DNA from: Gammaproteobacteria bacterium (ex Lamellibrachia satsuma)
Lineage (GTDB): Bacteria; Pseudomonadota; Gammaproteobacteria; Chromatiales; Chromatiaceae
Length of the DNA stretch: 64,000 nt
Direction: 5' to 3'
Assembly (NCBI GenBank): GCA_019623805.1
Contig: CP053680.1
Location: 3,760,001 to 3,824,000, forward strand
Positions 1-8,458 of the stretch are shown in pieces. The translations under genes were made by a program, and so were the position numbers. Below the pieces are notes generated by a model, which had not been told where the DNA came from, searched no databases, and worked only from the letters and a program-made list of their open reading frames with translations. How positions within the stretch are numbered: the first letter of the stretch is position 1; the number at the start of each line of letters is the position of its first letter.

Positions 1-3000
1 ATGCGTTGGCGGCATTAACGGTAACCAATAGCGCCGGCATATCGCTGCCTGCACTGGGGATTGCCGACGATCTTATTGCCAATTCCGCCGGCGCCATCAT
101 CGACAGCGGCATACTGGATATCGGCGGTGATGCCCAGTTCACGACTACTGCACTCAACGGCTCGGTGATCCTGGATCAGGCCAGTGATATCGACGGTGCC
201 TTGATTGTGACCACCGACGGCACGGGCACCACAAGCGTTACCAATCTGACCGATGCTATCGATCTTGGGACAATCACCACCGCACAACTGCTGATTGGCG
301 CAGCCGGTACCATCACCGACAGCGGCGTACTGGACATCGGCGGTGATGCCCAGTTCACGACTACTGCACTCAACGGCTCGGTGATCCTGGATCAGGCGAG
401 TGACATAGACGGTGCCTTGATCGTGACCACTGACGGCACGGGCACCACCAGCGTTACCAATCTGACAGACTCCATTGATCTTGGGACGATCATCACCGCA
501 CAGCTGACCATTGGTGCAGCGGGCGCGATCATCGACAGCGGCGTAATGGATATCGGTGGCGATGCCCAGTTCACCACCACGGCTGCCAACGGATCGGTGA
601 TCCTGGATCAGGCCAGCGATATCGATGGGGCTTTGATTGTGACCACCGACGGCACGGGTACCACCAGCGTGACCAATCTGACCGACGCCATCGATCTTGG
701 CACGATCACCACCGCGCAACTGACGGTTGGTGCAGCGGGTGCTATAACCGACAGCGGCATACTGGACATCGGCGGTGATGCCCAGTTCACGACTACTGCA
801 CTCAACGGCTCGGTGATCCTGGATCAGGCCAGTGATATCGACGGTGCCTTGATTGTGACCACCGACGGCACGGGCACCACAAGCGTTACCAATCTGACCG
901 ATGCTATCGATCTTGGGACAATCACCACCGCACAACTGCTGATTGGCGCAGCCGGTACCATCACCGACAGCGGCGTACTGGACATCGGCGGTGATGCCCA
1001 GTTCACGACTACTGCACTCAACGGCTCGGTGATCCTGGATCAGGCGAGTGACATAGACGGTGCCTTGATCGTGACCACTGACGGCACGGGCGCCGCCAGC
1101 GTCACCAACCTGGCCGACGCCGTCGATCTTGGCACGATCACCACCGCACAGCTGACGATTGGTGCAGCGGGTGCCATCATCGACAGCGGCGTACTGGATA
1201 TCGGCGGTGATGCCCAGTTCACGACAACGGCAGCCAACGGTTCGGTGACCCTGGATCAGGCCAGCGACGTCGACGGTGCCTTGATCGTGACCACCGACGG
1301 CACGGGCACCACCAGCGTGACCAATCTGACCGATGTCATCGATCTTGGGACAATCACCACCGCACAACTGATGGTTGCATCCGGTACCATCACCGACAGC
1401 GGCGTACTGGACATCGGCGGCGATGCCCAGTTCACCACAACGGCAGCCAACGGATCGGTGACCCTGGATCAGGCCAGTGATATCGACGGTGCCTTGATTG
1501 TGACCACCGACGGCACGGGTACTACCAGCGTCACCAATCTGACCGACGCCATCGACCTTGGCACGATCACCACCGCACAACTGACGATTGGGGCTGCGGG
1601 CACGATCATCGACAGCGGCGTACTGGATATCGGCGGCGATGCCCAGTTCACGACTACTGCACTCAACGGCTCGGTGACCCTGGATCAGGCCAGCGACATC
1701 GACGGTGCCTTGATTGTGGACACCGACGGCACGGGCACCACCAGCGTGACGAACATGACCGATGCCATCGATCTTGGCACGATCACCACCGCACAACTGA
1801 CGATTGGCGTAGCAGGTGCGATCACCGACAGCGGCGTACTGGACATCGGCGGTGATGCCTTGTTCACAACAACGGCAGCCAACGGCTCGGTGACCCTGGA
1901 TCAGGCCAGCGATATCGACGGTGCCTTGATCGTGACCACCGACGGTACAGGCACCACCAGCGTGACGAACCTGGCCGATGCTATCGACCTGGGCGCAATT
2001 ACCACAGCACAGCTAACGCTCGGTGCAGCGGGTGCCATTACCGATAGCGGCACTCTATCTGTGAACGGCAGTGCCTTGTTTGTCACTCGGAACGATGCTG
2101 CTGCCGACATCACGCTGAATGATGCCAACTCCCAGTTTGGCTTCCTGGCGGTACGGACCTTGAATGAGGGGGGTACGACGGCTGTAGCGGGTGCGATCGA
2201 CGTGACCGAATCAGGGGTGATGAATATCAACCAGGTTGAGGCTTTGGGCACAGCAGTACTGACTGCTGAAACGATCATTGGCGGCGGCAATATCACGGCG
2301 GCTAATCTGAATCTGAATGCAACGGGTGGTGGAGTTGTGCTGCCTGAGATGTCACTGACCGATCTTGATGTTACAGCAAGCGGCTCGATCACCCAGAGTG
2401 GGGCGTTGAGCATTGGTGGAACCAGCAGCTTCACAACTGGTGCCAATGACATCACTTTGGTCGATGAGCACAATGACTTCATAGGCGCTGTCAGTGTAAA
2501 CAACAGTGGCAATAACACTGTTACTGTCAGAGACAAGGATACCCTTGTTGTCGGTGATATTGCTGCGGGCGGCGACACAATAATGTGGGCAGACTCCATT
2601 CTTCAAACCGGGAACATCACTTCAGAAAATGGCTTTGTCAAAGTGTTTGCAGATACCGGCACCCTGACGATGAACGCCGGTACCCATACCTTAGCCACTT
2701 CTGGTCATCAGATTGTTTACACGGGTCATGACGACGTTACCATCTCTCAACTGGAAACCGCTGCAGCGGAAATAAATGTGAATTCTGAATTTGGTGACAT
2801 CAAGGCGACCAACGAAAATGTGAATGTCAAGGGCAGCGGTGTGACAGCCAATATTTACGCATTGGGTTTCGTCGGTTCCATCGGCACAAGTACTCAACCG
2901 GTGCGCTTCCAGCAGCCGGATGTGGGCACCATAAACCTGGCCTTTAATCACGAAGCGGTCATCAGTGGGCAGTGGGGTGCAGTCATTACCGGGACAGTGA

Positions 3001-3395
3001 ATGTCATCACGGGCAAACCTGTTTACGAAAGAAGTACAGGCCTGACTGCAGGGCGATCCTCCATCGGGGGAACCGTTACCGATTTGTCAGCAGTGCAAAG
3101 TCTGCTTGCCGGACAGGTTCAGGCCGCATCCCAGGATCAGTTTGAAAAAGTTGATGCAGCCCTTCTGAAATCTCAGATCAAGATCCACAATGTTATTGGG
3201 CTTGGGCTCAGGATGCCAGGCATTCTGGATGAACAAGAGGGTGGGGATTTTAGTGGCGATGAACTCACCATGGGTGGTAGGTGGCTTAATCTGAAATATG
3301 AACTGCCGAAAAATTGGATGAGTCACGTCAAAGCCTTCCCAAAGGTTTTTTATGCGCCGGATGAGTCGAGAATCGATGGTGGGAGAATGCGGTAG
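1..3395 (+). CDS. Giant repeat-containing surface/adhesin-like protein, 3' part
   Basis: The reading frame is open from the left edge, so the true start lies outside the window; the first possible start (TTG at 6) is not convincing. About 1,130 residues are visible. Residues 28-674 are nine tandem 72-residue units rich in Gly, Asp, Thr and Ser, each with the core 'DSGxLDIGGDAQFTTTA' followed by 'DQASDIDGALIVTTDGTG'. A degenerate tenth unit and non-repeat beta-rich sequence follow. The composition fits right-handed beta-helix secreted proteins of the filamentous-hemagglutinin or large adhesin type. There is no obvious autotransporter barrel: the C-terminal ~110 residues are charged and helical-looking and end in a normal stop. 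The downstream SapC gene is on the same strand. Role as adhesin or surface array protein is inference from composition only. Confidence 0.75.
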   Translation, partial: ALAALTVTNSAGISLPALGIADDLIANSAGAIIDSGILDIGGDAQFTTTALNGSVILDQASDIDGALIVTTDGTGTTSVTNLTDAIDLGTITTAQLLIGAAGTITDSGVLDIGGDAQFTTTALNGSVILDQASDIDGALIVTTDGTGTTSVTNLTDSIDLGTIITAQLTIGAAGAIIDSGVMDIGGDAQFTTTAANGSVILDQASDIDGALIVTTDGTGTTSVTNLTDAIDLGTITTAQLTVGAAGAITDSGILDIGGDAQFTTTALNGSVILDQASDIDGALIVTTDGTGTTSVTNLTDAIDLGTITTAQLLIGAAGTITDSGVLDIGGDAQFTTTALNGSVILDQASDIDGALIVTTDGTGAASVTNLADAVDLGTITTAQLTIGAAGAIIDSGVLDIGGDAQFTTTAANGSVTLDQASDVDGALIVTTDGTGTTSVTNLTDVIDLGTITTAQLMVASGTITDSGVLDIGGDAQFTTTAANGSVTLDQASDIDGALIVTTDGTGTTSVTNLTDAIDLGTITTAQLTIGAAGTIIDSGVLDIGGDAQFTTTALNGSVTLDQASDIDGALIVDTDGTGTTSVTNMTDAIDLGTITTAQLTIGVAGAITDSGVLDIGGDALFTTTAANGSVTLDQASDIDGALIVTTDGTGTTSVTNLADAIDLGAITTAQLTLGAAGAITDSGTLSVNGSALFVTRNDAAADITLNDANSQFGFLAVRTLNEGGTTAVAGAIDVTESGVMNINQVEALGTAVLTAETIIGGGNITAANLNLNATGGGVVLPEMSLTDLDVTASGSITQSGALSIGGTSSFTTGANDITLVDEHNDFIGAVSVNNSGNNTVTVRDKDTLVVGDIAAGGDTIMWADSILQTGNITSENGFVKVFADTGTLTMNAGTHTLATSGHQIVYTGHDDVTISQLETAAAEINVNSEFGDIKATNENVNVKGSGVTANIYALGFVGSIGTSTQPVRFQQPDVGTINLAFNHEAVISGQWGAVITGTVNVITGKPVYERSTGLTAGRSSIGGTVTDLSAVQSLLAGQVQAASQDQFEKVDAALLKSQIKIHNVIGLGLRMPGILDEQEGGDFSGDELTMGGRWLNLKYELPKNWMSHVKAFPKVFYAPDESRIDGGRMR
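87..2027 (+). repeat. Nine tandem 216-bp coding repeats
   Basis: Nine head-to-tail units of 216 bp (one, near 1173-1388, is 3 bp shorter) encode the 72-residue repeats of the surface protein. Units differ at scattered third positions, but 120-443 and 768-1091 are identical, 648 bp (exactly three units) apart. The repeats keep a long antisense frame open, which is not a gene. Confidence 0.9.
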
Positions 3396-3462
3396 GCGTT
3401 GTTCAGGTCGATGAGAAACCCGGCTTGAGCCGGATCTGCAAGAAATTAAAAAGGATAATCAA

Positions 3463-4191
3463 GTGTCGGGAAATCCCATATTTTATCAATCCGTGATGCC
3501 CGTCAGTGAACAGCGTCATGCGGGCTTCTTTGTGCAACAGGGCAACGATTGCTCTTTTTCCAAAGCCACTAATGCCGTGTTCCTGTCGGTGGTGGAGTTC
3601 GTCAAGGCATCCCACTACTATCCCATCGTTTTTTCTGGTGATGACAATTCACTTTCACCCGTTGCGCTGCTGGGATTTGAAAAGGAACAGAACCTTTTCA
3701 TCAAGGGGCGTTCGACCTGGGATGCCGATTATCTGCCAGCCTATGTACGGCGTTATCCATTTATCCTTGCGAATAGTGGTAGCGAGTTTACTGTCTGTAT
3801 CGACGAAGCTTACGAAGGTGTAAATCAGGATGGACGAGGAGAACGGCTGTTCGAGAAGGATGGCAGTCAGAGTGCCTATCTGCAGCGGATGGTAGGTTTT
3901 CTGCAGCAGTATCAGGTGGAATCTCAACGTTCGCAAGCCTTTTCGAACCATCTGAAGGAGTTGGATCTGCTGGAACCGATGCACGCCAATGTGGAGTTGA
4001 ACAGCGGCGCCAAGATGTCGCTGACAGGGTTCTATACGGTCAACCGTGATCGGTTAAAAAATCTCGATGCAGAGGTGATCGGGAAGTTGGCTAAAAATGA
4101 TGAGTTGGAGTGGATATATATCCATCTCGCATCCCTGGATAATTTCAACAGTCTGATGGAGCGGTTTGCGGCGGTTGATGCGGGTTCCTGA
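3463..4191 (+). CDS. SapC family protein
   Basis: A 242-residue protein starting at GTG 3463 with an AAGGA ribosome site about 8 bases upstream. The sequence matches the SapC family: an N-terminal 'HAGFFVQ' region, 'FLSVVEFVKASHYYPIVF', then a 'LPAYVRRYPFIL' segment, and a C-terminal 'GFYTVNRDRL' segment. Family length is usual. SapC was first named from an S-layer locus, but its biochemical role is unknown; in many proteobacteria it lies beside surface or TonB-linked genes. Here it follows the repeat surface protein by 67 bp on the same strand, so a joint role in surface display is possible but unproven. No signal peptide is seen. Confidence 0.8.
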   Translation: MSGNPIFYQSVMPVSEQRHAGFFVQQGNDCSFSKATNAVFLSVVEFVKASHYYPIVFSGDDNSLSPVALLGFEKEQNLFIKGRSTWDADYLPAYVRRYPFILANSGSEFTVCIDEAYEGVNQDGRGERLFEKDGSQSAYLQRMVGFLQQYQVESQRSQAFSNHLKELDLLEPMHANVELNSGAKMSLTGFYTVNRDRLKNLDAEVIGKLAKNDELEWIYIHLASLDNFNSLMERFAAVDAGS

Positions 4192-4256
4192 AAGGGGTCG
4201 GCTCGATCGAATGTTGGTCCACTTCAGCTGGAAACATAGCTATACGCCGTATAGTT

Positions 4257-4313
4257 TGAGATCTCTCCCTACGGTCGAGATGACAATGATCCAATTCACC
4301 TGAGTTTCCTTAG
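4257..4313 (+). repeat. Dispersed ~57-bp repeat, copy 1
   Basis: Core 'ctccctacggtcgagatgac' followed by a weaker match ending in 'tgagtttcctt'. Two further copies lie at 8104-8160 (inverted) and 8193-8250. It lies in the intergenic space between the convergent SapC and ADP-ribosyltransferase-like genes. Confidence 0.8.
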
Positions 4314-4357
4314 GCCTGTGTAATGAACGTCGAGTAACCGCCGTCCCTGCTACGAGG

Positions 4358-5248
4358 CTATTCTGACTCCAAATAATTCCACTCCTGATTATGCGGCATC
4401 CGGTATCTGTAGATGTTCTTCATAGGTATCTTCGTCAAGAATGCGACTTCGACTCCTGCTTGTCCCGGTATAGCCAGCCCGATAATAGTCGCATTTGACA
4501 AGGAAGGGGTATCGAGTACGAGCTTGGGGTTGATCCCTCTGACGTCCTTGAGTGATCCTGTCGACTGGTTTCCGGATTTGTCGATCAAGTACAGCGTTTT
4601 GAACTTCATGGCATAGATGTATCCGCTCGCGTAGCCTCCGCAGCCTTCTGTCGGGTCGGTTGAGACATGGAAAGTATCTCCCGCTTTCTCCAGCTTGATC
4701 TGACGGCCTAGGGTCATTAGATTGAGGTTCTGGTGTTTATTGAAAGCATCTTCCAATCTTTTCGCCTCCTTTGGTAATTTGAGATTGAAGTTCTGCCCTT
4801 GACTACGTTTGATGACATTTCTTGCCTGCTCTGGACTCAACTCCACCCAGGCAGTGAATCCGTCATAGGTTGTTAACTGTGGGGGCGTCCTGGTGTCCCC
4901 ACGATAGATGATGTGGTACCCAATATCGCTCCGCTGTTGTTCAGATTCTGACATGGTGTCGGATTTGAGTACAACGACCGGCGAAGGGCCGGCCAGCTTG
5001 GGTGGCGCTCCAATTCCTCCTGCCGGTCGAGACTTCTTCTTCATCAACGGCTTCGTGTCCGGCCTCTTGGGTTTCGGTTTCACCCACGGTTTAGTGACCG
5101 GCCTCCTGGGCTTCGCTTTCGGAATGACTGGCGTGCTAATGATGTTGGTGACACGAGCTTTGTCACACGCGGTACACTCTGGATTGATGCACCCACCGCG
5201 ATTAGCGTTGTAGTAACCTTTGCAGCTGCTGCATTGCTTGAATCCCAT
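4358..5248 (-). CDS. Putative ADP-ribosyltransferase, T6SS effector candidate
   Basis: A 296-residue protein, last gene of the T6SS operon, 46 bp after tssH. Three parts are visible. Residues 6-28 carry a Cys cluster (C6-x2-C9, C20, C25-x2-C28) like a zinc ribbon. Residues 40-90 are a Pro/Lys/Arg-rich linker. Residues 111-296 read like the cholera/pertussis toxin A subunit fold: 'YRGDTR' (catalytic-type Arg116, compare YRADSR in cholera toxin), 'FHVSTD' (Ser196-Thr197 of the STS motif), 'SGYIYAM', and 'VEVAFLTKIPMKNIYRYR' (Glu267, compare QEVSALGGIPYSQIYGWYR). Thus the R-S-E triad is present; the first Glu of the cholera-toxin ExE is replaced by Gly265, as tolerated in single-Glu relatives. 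No signal peptide is seen. Family knowledge says such enzymes move ADP-ribose from NAD to a host or rival target. Effector status rests on position; no immunity gene is recognised beside it. Confidence 0.7.
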   Translation of the reverse strand: MGFKQCSSCKGYYNANRGGCINPECTACDKARVTNIISTPVIPKAKPRRPVTKPWVKPKPKRPDTKPLMKKKSRPAGGIGAPPKLAGPSPVVVLKSDTMSESEQQRSDIGYHIIYRGDTRTPPQLTTYDGFTAWVELSPEQARNVIKRSQGQNFNLKLPKEAKRLEDAFNKHQNLNLMTLGRQIKLEKAGDTFHVSTDPTEGCGGYASGYIYAMKFKTLYLIDKSGNQSTGSLKDVRGINPKLVLDTPSLSNATIIGLAIPGQAGVEVAFLTKIPMKNIYRYRMPHNQEWNYLESE

Positions 5249-5293
5249 GATTAGCGTCCTCGAATTTCTTCTGCCTGATCTGCCGTTGCGCGC

Positions 5294-8050
5294 CTATTCA
5301 AATCCGTAGCTAAACTCTCCCCCTTCAACTCCCACATGCACTCGCTCGATGGGTTTTGCTTCCATCATCCGCTTGAGCAACTCTTCACTGATTGTCGGCA
5401 ATACTGTATTGGTCAGGATCGTATCGATCATGCGGCCGCCGCTCTCCAACTCGGTACAGCGGTCGGTGATGAGTTGGATGACATCCTGGTCGTAACTGAA
5501 GGGGATTTTGTGATTTTCGCGGATGCGTTTCTCAATACGTCCGAGCTGTAGTTTGGCGATAAGTCCGATCACTTCGTCGCTGAGCGGATAGAAGGGGATT
5601 ACCACCAGGCGACCGAGCAGGGCGGGCGGGAAGACTTTGAGTAAGGGTTCCCTTAATGCCTTGGCGATACCTTCGGGCTCCGGCATCAGGTCCGGGTCTG
5701 CGCAGAGGTTTGTAATCAGGTCGGTGCCTGCATTGGTGGTGAGCAGGATGAGGGTGTTCTTGAAGTCGATCACCCGGCCTTCGCCGTCCTCCATCCAGCC
5801 CTTGTCGAATACCTGAAAGAAGATTTCGTGTACGTCTGGATGGGCCTTCTCCACCTCGTCCAGCAGCACCACGCTGTAGGGACGGCGGCGCACCGCCTCG
5901 GTGAGTACTCCGCCTTCGCCATAACCGACGTAACCGGGAGGGGCACCCTTGAGGGTCGAGACCGTATGGGCTTCCTGGTATTCGCTCATATTGATGGTGA
6001 TGATGTTCTGTTCGCCGCCATAGAGGGTTTCGGCCAGGGCCAGGGCGGTTTCGGTCTTACCTACACCGGAGGTACCCGCCAGCATGAAGACACCGATGGG
6101 TTTGTTCGGATTGTCGAGGCTGGCGCGGGAGGTCTGGATGCGGCGGGTGATCATCTCCAAAGCATGACGCTGCCCGATGATGCGCTGCTCCAAAGTGTCT
6201 GCCAGATGAAGAATAGTCTCGATCTCGTTCTTGACCATGCGGCCCACGGGGATGCCGGTCCAGTCCTGAACCACCGAGGCGACGGCTTGTCCATCCACTG
6301 AGGGTAGAATGAGGGGATGCTCTCCCTGAAGTTCGTGGAGTTCGTTTTGCAGTCCCTTCAATTGTGCCAGTAACGTCTGACGTTCCTCGTCGGAGAGGGC
6401 TTCTTCGTCTCCACCTGTCGTACTTTCGACAGCGATATCTTCCGCTGCGGCATCAGCCGCTTTCTCCAAATCGCTGTCGGTACCTTCCACCTTGTGGGTG
6501 GTGACCCGCAATTTTCCCCGGATGTCGAGAATCTGTTCGACCAGTGTTTTTTCGTTGTTCCAGCGTTTGTCCAGGCCTTCCAGCCGTTTTTCTTCTGCTG
6601 CCAGTGACTCATTGGCCTCCGTTTCCCGTACGGTGGTGTCGACACCGACGTTTTTCTCCCGTCCGATGATTTCGAGTTCGGTATTCAGGGCCTGGATGCG
6701 CTTGCGCGAATCGTCCACCTCCGCGGGCACTGCGTACTGGCTGATGGCCACCCGGGCGCAGGCGGTATCGAGCAGGCTCACCGACTTGTCGGGCAGTTGG
6801 CGCGCCGGGATGTAGCGGTGGGAGAGTTTGACCGAAGCCTCCAGGGCCTCGTCCAGCAGTTGCACCTTGTGGTGGTGCTCCATGGTACTTGCCATGCCTC
6901 GCATCATGAGGATCGCCTTCTCCTCCGATGGCTCGTCTATCTGTACCACCTGGAAACGGCGGGTGAGGGCAGGGTCTTTTTCAATGTGTTTTTTGTACTC
7001 GGCCCAGGTGGTGGCGGCGACAGTGCGCAGGGTGCCGCGGGCCAAGGCTGGTTTTAGCAGGTTGGCCGCATCGCCGGTTCCGGCTGCACCGCCGGCGCCC
7101 ACCAGGGTGTGGGCTTCGTCGATGAACATGATGATTGGTTTTTCGGAAGACTGTACCTCCTCGATCACCTGCTTCAGGCGGTTCTCGAACTCGCCCTTCA
7201 TACTGGCGCCGGCCTGTAGCAGACCCACGTCCAGAGAGCGCAGGGTGACATTCTGCAGCGGTGGCGGTACGTCGCCGGCAGCAATTCGCTGGGCGAAGCC
7301 TTCAACCACGGCGGTCTTGCCCACACCCGCCTCACCGGTGAGGATCGGGTTGTTCTGGCGTCGCCGCATGAGGATGTCGATGATCTGGCGGATCTCCTCG
7401 TCACGACCGACGATCGGGTCCATCTTGCCGGATGCCGCCTCGGCGGTGAGGTCCACGGTGAACTGGTTTAATGCCTCCTGCTTGCCCATCTGGGCCGGGG
7501 CGATGGCGCCGCTGGCCTCGCCGGGGGCAACGCCGCCACCCACCTGGAAGCCGTCGGTGGCGTGCAGGGTCGCTTCAGGGGAGTCGCCCACCACTTCGTC
7601 GAAGCGGTCGGTGAGGCTCTCCAGCTTGAGCTTCTGGAACTCCTTGGAGATGCCGCTCAGGGCGTGCGTGAGGCTGCGGGTCTTGAGAATGCCGACAACC
7701 AGATGACCAGTGCGCACCTGGGATTCCCCGAACATCAGCGTGCCGTAGAGCCAGCCACGTTCCACTGCTTCCTCGATGTGTGCGGAGAGATCTGAGATGG
7801 AGGTGGAGCCTCGGGGCAGGCTGTCCAGGGTCTCGGTGATGTCCCTCACCAGGTGGGAGGGCTCCAGGCTGAAATATTTGATGATGTGGTGGAGATCGGA
7901 GTCTTTCAGTTGCAGGATCTGGTGGATCCAGTGCACCAGTTCCACGTAGGGGTTGCCTCGCATCTTGCAGAAGACGGTGGCGCTTTCGATGGACTTGTAG
8001 CCGACGCTGTTGAGCTTGCCGAACAGGGCGGTGCGACTGATTTCAGACAT
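5294..8050 (-). CDS. tssH: T6SS sheath-disassembly ATPase TssH/ClpV
   Basis: A 918-residue AAA+ unfoldase of the ClpB/ClpV family that recycles the contracted TssB-TssC sheath. The ORF could run up to 8161, but the added residues are encoded by the dispersed repeat; ATG 8050, preceded by GGGGATATAAGG and starting 'MSEISRTALFGKLN', is the right start. Domains in order: a ClpV-type N domain, first Walker A 'GEAGVGKT' near residue 240, Walker B 'IMFIDEAH', a long middle coiled domain, second Walker A 'AGTSGVGKT' around residue 630, Walker B 'VVLLDEVEKAH', and a C-terminal ClpB D2-small domain. Full length and intact. It lies 408 bp downstream of tssG, separated by repeat elements, and 46 bp upstream of the ADP-ribosyltransferase-like gene. 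Confidence 0.97.
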   Translation of the reverse strand: MSEISRTALFGKLNSVGYKSIESATVFCKMRGNPYVELVHWIHQILQLKDSDLHHIIKYFSLEPSHLVRDITETLDSLPRGSTSISDLSAHIEEAVERGWLYGTLMFGESQVRTGHLVVGILKTRSLTHALSGISKEFQKLKLESLTDRFDEVVGDSPEATLHATDGFQVGGGVAPGEASGAIAPAQMGKQEALNQFTVDLTAEAASGKMDPIVGRDEEIRQIIDILMRRRQNNPILTGEAGVGKTAVVEGFAQRIAAGDVPPPLQNVTLRSLDVGLLQAGASMKGEFENRLKQVIEEVQSSEKPIIMFIDEAHTLVGAGGAAGTGDAANLLKPALARGTLRTVAATTWAEYKKHIEKDPALTRRFQVVQIDEPSEEKAILMMRGMASTMEHHHKVQLLDEALEASVKLSHRYIPARQLPDKSVSLLDTACARVAISQYAVPAEVDDSRKRIQALNTELEIIGREKNVGVDTTVRETEANESLAAEEKRLEGLDKRWNNEKTLVEQILDIRGKLRVTTHKVEGTDSDLEKAADAAAEDIAVESTTGGDEEALSDEERQTLLAQLKGLQNELHELQGEHPLILPSVDGQAVASVVQDWTGIPVGRMVKNEIETILHLADTLEQRIIGQRHALEMITRRIQTSRASLDNPNKPIGVFMLAGTSGVGKTETALALAETLYGGEQNIITINMSEYQEAHTVSTLKGAPPGYVGYGEGGVLTEAVRRRPYSVVLLDEVEKAHPDVHEIFFQVFDKGWMEDGEGRVIDFKNTLILLTTNAGTDLITNLCADPDLMPEPEGIAKALREPLLKVFPPALLGRLVVIPFYPLSDEVIGLIAKLQLGRIEKRIRENHKIPFSYDQDVIQLITDRCTELESGGRMIDTILTNTVLPTISEELLKRMMEAKPIERVHVGVEGGEFSYGFE

Positions 8051-8103
8051 CCTTATATCCCCTTTGTTGTGTTCCTGGTGGTCTTCTACCCATAAACCTG
8101 ATT

Positions 8104-8160
8104 TAGGAAACTCTGAACGAGTAGAGATACCTGTCATCTCGACCGTAGGGAGAGATCTCA
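8104..8160 (-). repeat. Dispersed ~57-bp repeat, copy 2 (inverted)
   Basis: Reverse-complement copy of the element at 4257-4313: core 'gtcatctcgaccgtagggag', with the flanking 'aggaaactctga' matching the far end of the other copies. Together with copy 3 it forms an inverted pair with a 32-bp spacer. Confidence 0.8.
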
Positions 8161-8192
8161 ATCAACGGAGTACTTACTTGCTGTCGGAGGCA

Positions 8193-8250
8193 TGAGATTT
8201 CTCCCTACGGTCGAAATGACAATAACCGAGTCACTCTGAGCTTCCTTTTG
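8193..8250 (+). repeat. Dispersed ~57-bp repeat, copy 3
   Basis: Core 'ctccctacggtcgaaatgac' followed by 'tcactctgagcttcctt', in the same orientation as the copy at 4257. It differs from copy 1 at a few positions. Confidence 0.8.
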
Positions 8251-8300
8251 GAACGCAGAGGGCGCGAAGTTAAGCGCTGTATGAAAATCCTGAACACAGC

Positions 8301-8338
8301 GTAGGAGCGGCGCTTCGCCGCGAGGGCGCGGCTCCTAC
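8301..8338. repeat. REP-like palindrome
   Basis: Imperfect palindrome: 'gtaggagcggcgc' pairs with 'gcgcggctcctac' around a 'ttcgccgcgag' centre. The same outer arms recur at 35225-35293. Such intergenic palindromes are common in gammaproteobacteria. Confidence 0.8.
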
Positions 8339-8458
8339 ATTGCGCATTGCCAGTATTAACAATAAAAACGCTCTATGATAATTGCGCTCCTGTGCGATCC
8401 GTTTGTACTGTTTTCCAATAGTTCACTTCTGTTGCAAGTATAGTTGGCTCCAGCCGGG

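Larger units (their letters stand above)
8051..8458. other. Repeat-filled intergenic gap between tssG and tssH
   Basis: No gene is seen. The gap holds an inverted pair of the dispersed 57-bp repeat (8104-8160 and 8193-8250) able to pair as one large hairpin, then a REP-like palindrome at 8301-8338. This is the only large gap inside tssA-tssH and could lower read-through into tssH or separate it as its own transcription unit. Confidence 0.7.

Noticed and set aside
15..1796. 593-residue antisense ORF across the surface repeats
   Set aside because: It exists only because a 216-bp unit without stops in that frame is repeated; the plus-strand protein explains the sequence.
87..2027. Regular repeats as a CRISPR array
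   Set aside because: Units are 216 bp, coding, contiguous, without spacers.
8051..8161. Longer N-terminus for ClpV
   Set aside because: The extra 37 residues are translated from the dispersed repeat and have no ribosome site; the family start is at 8050.
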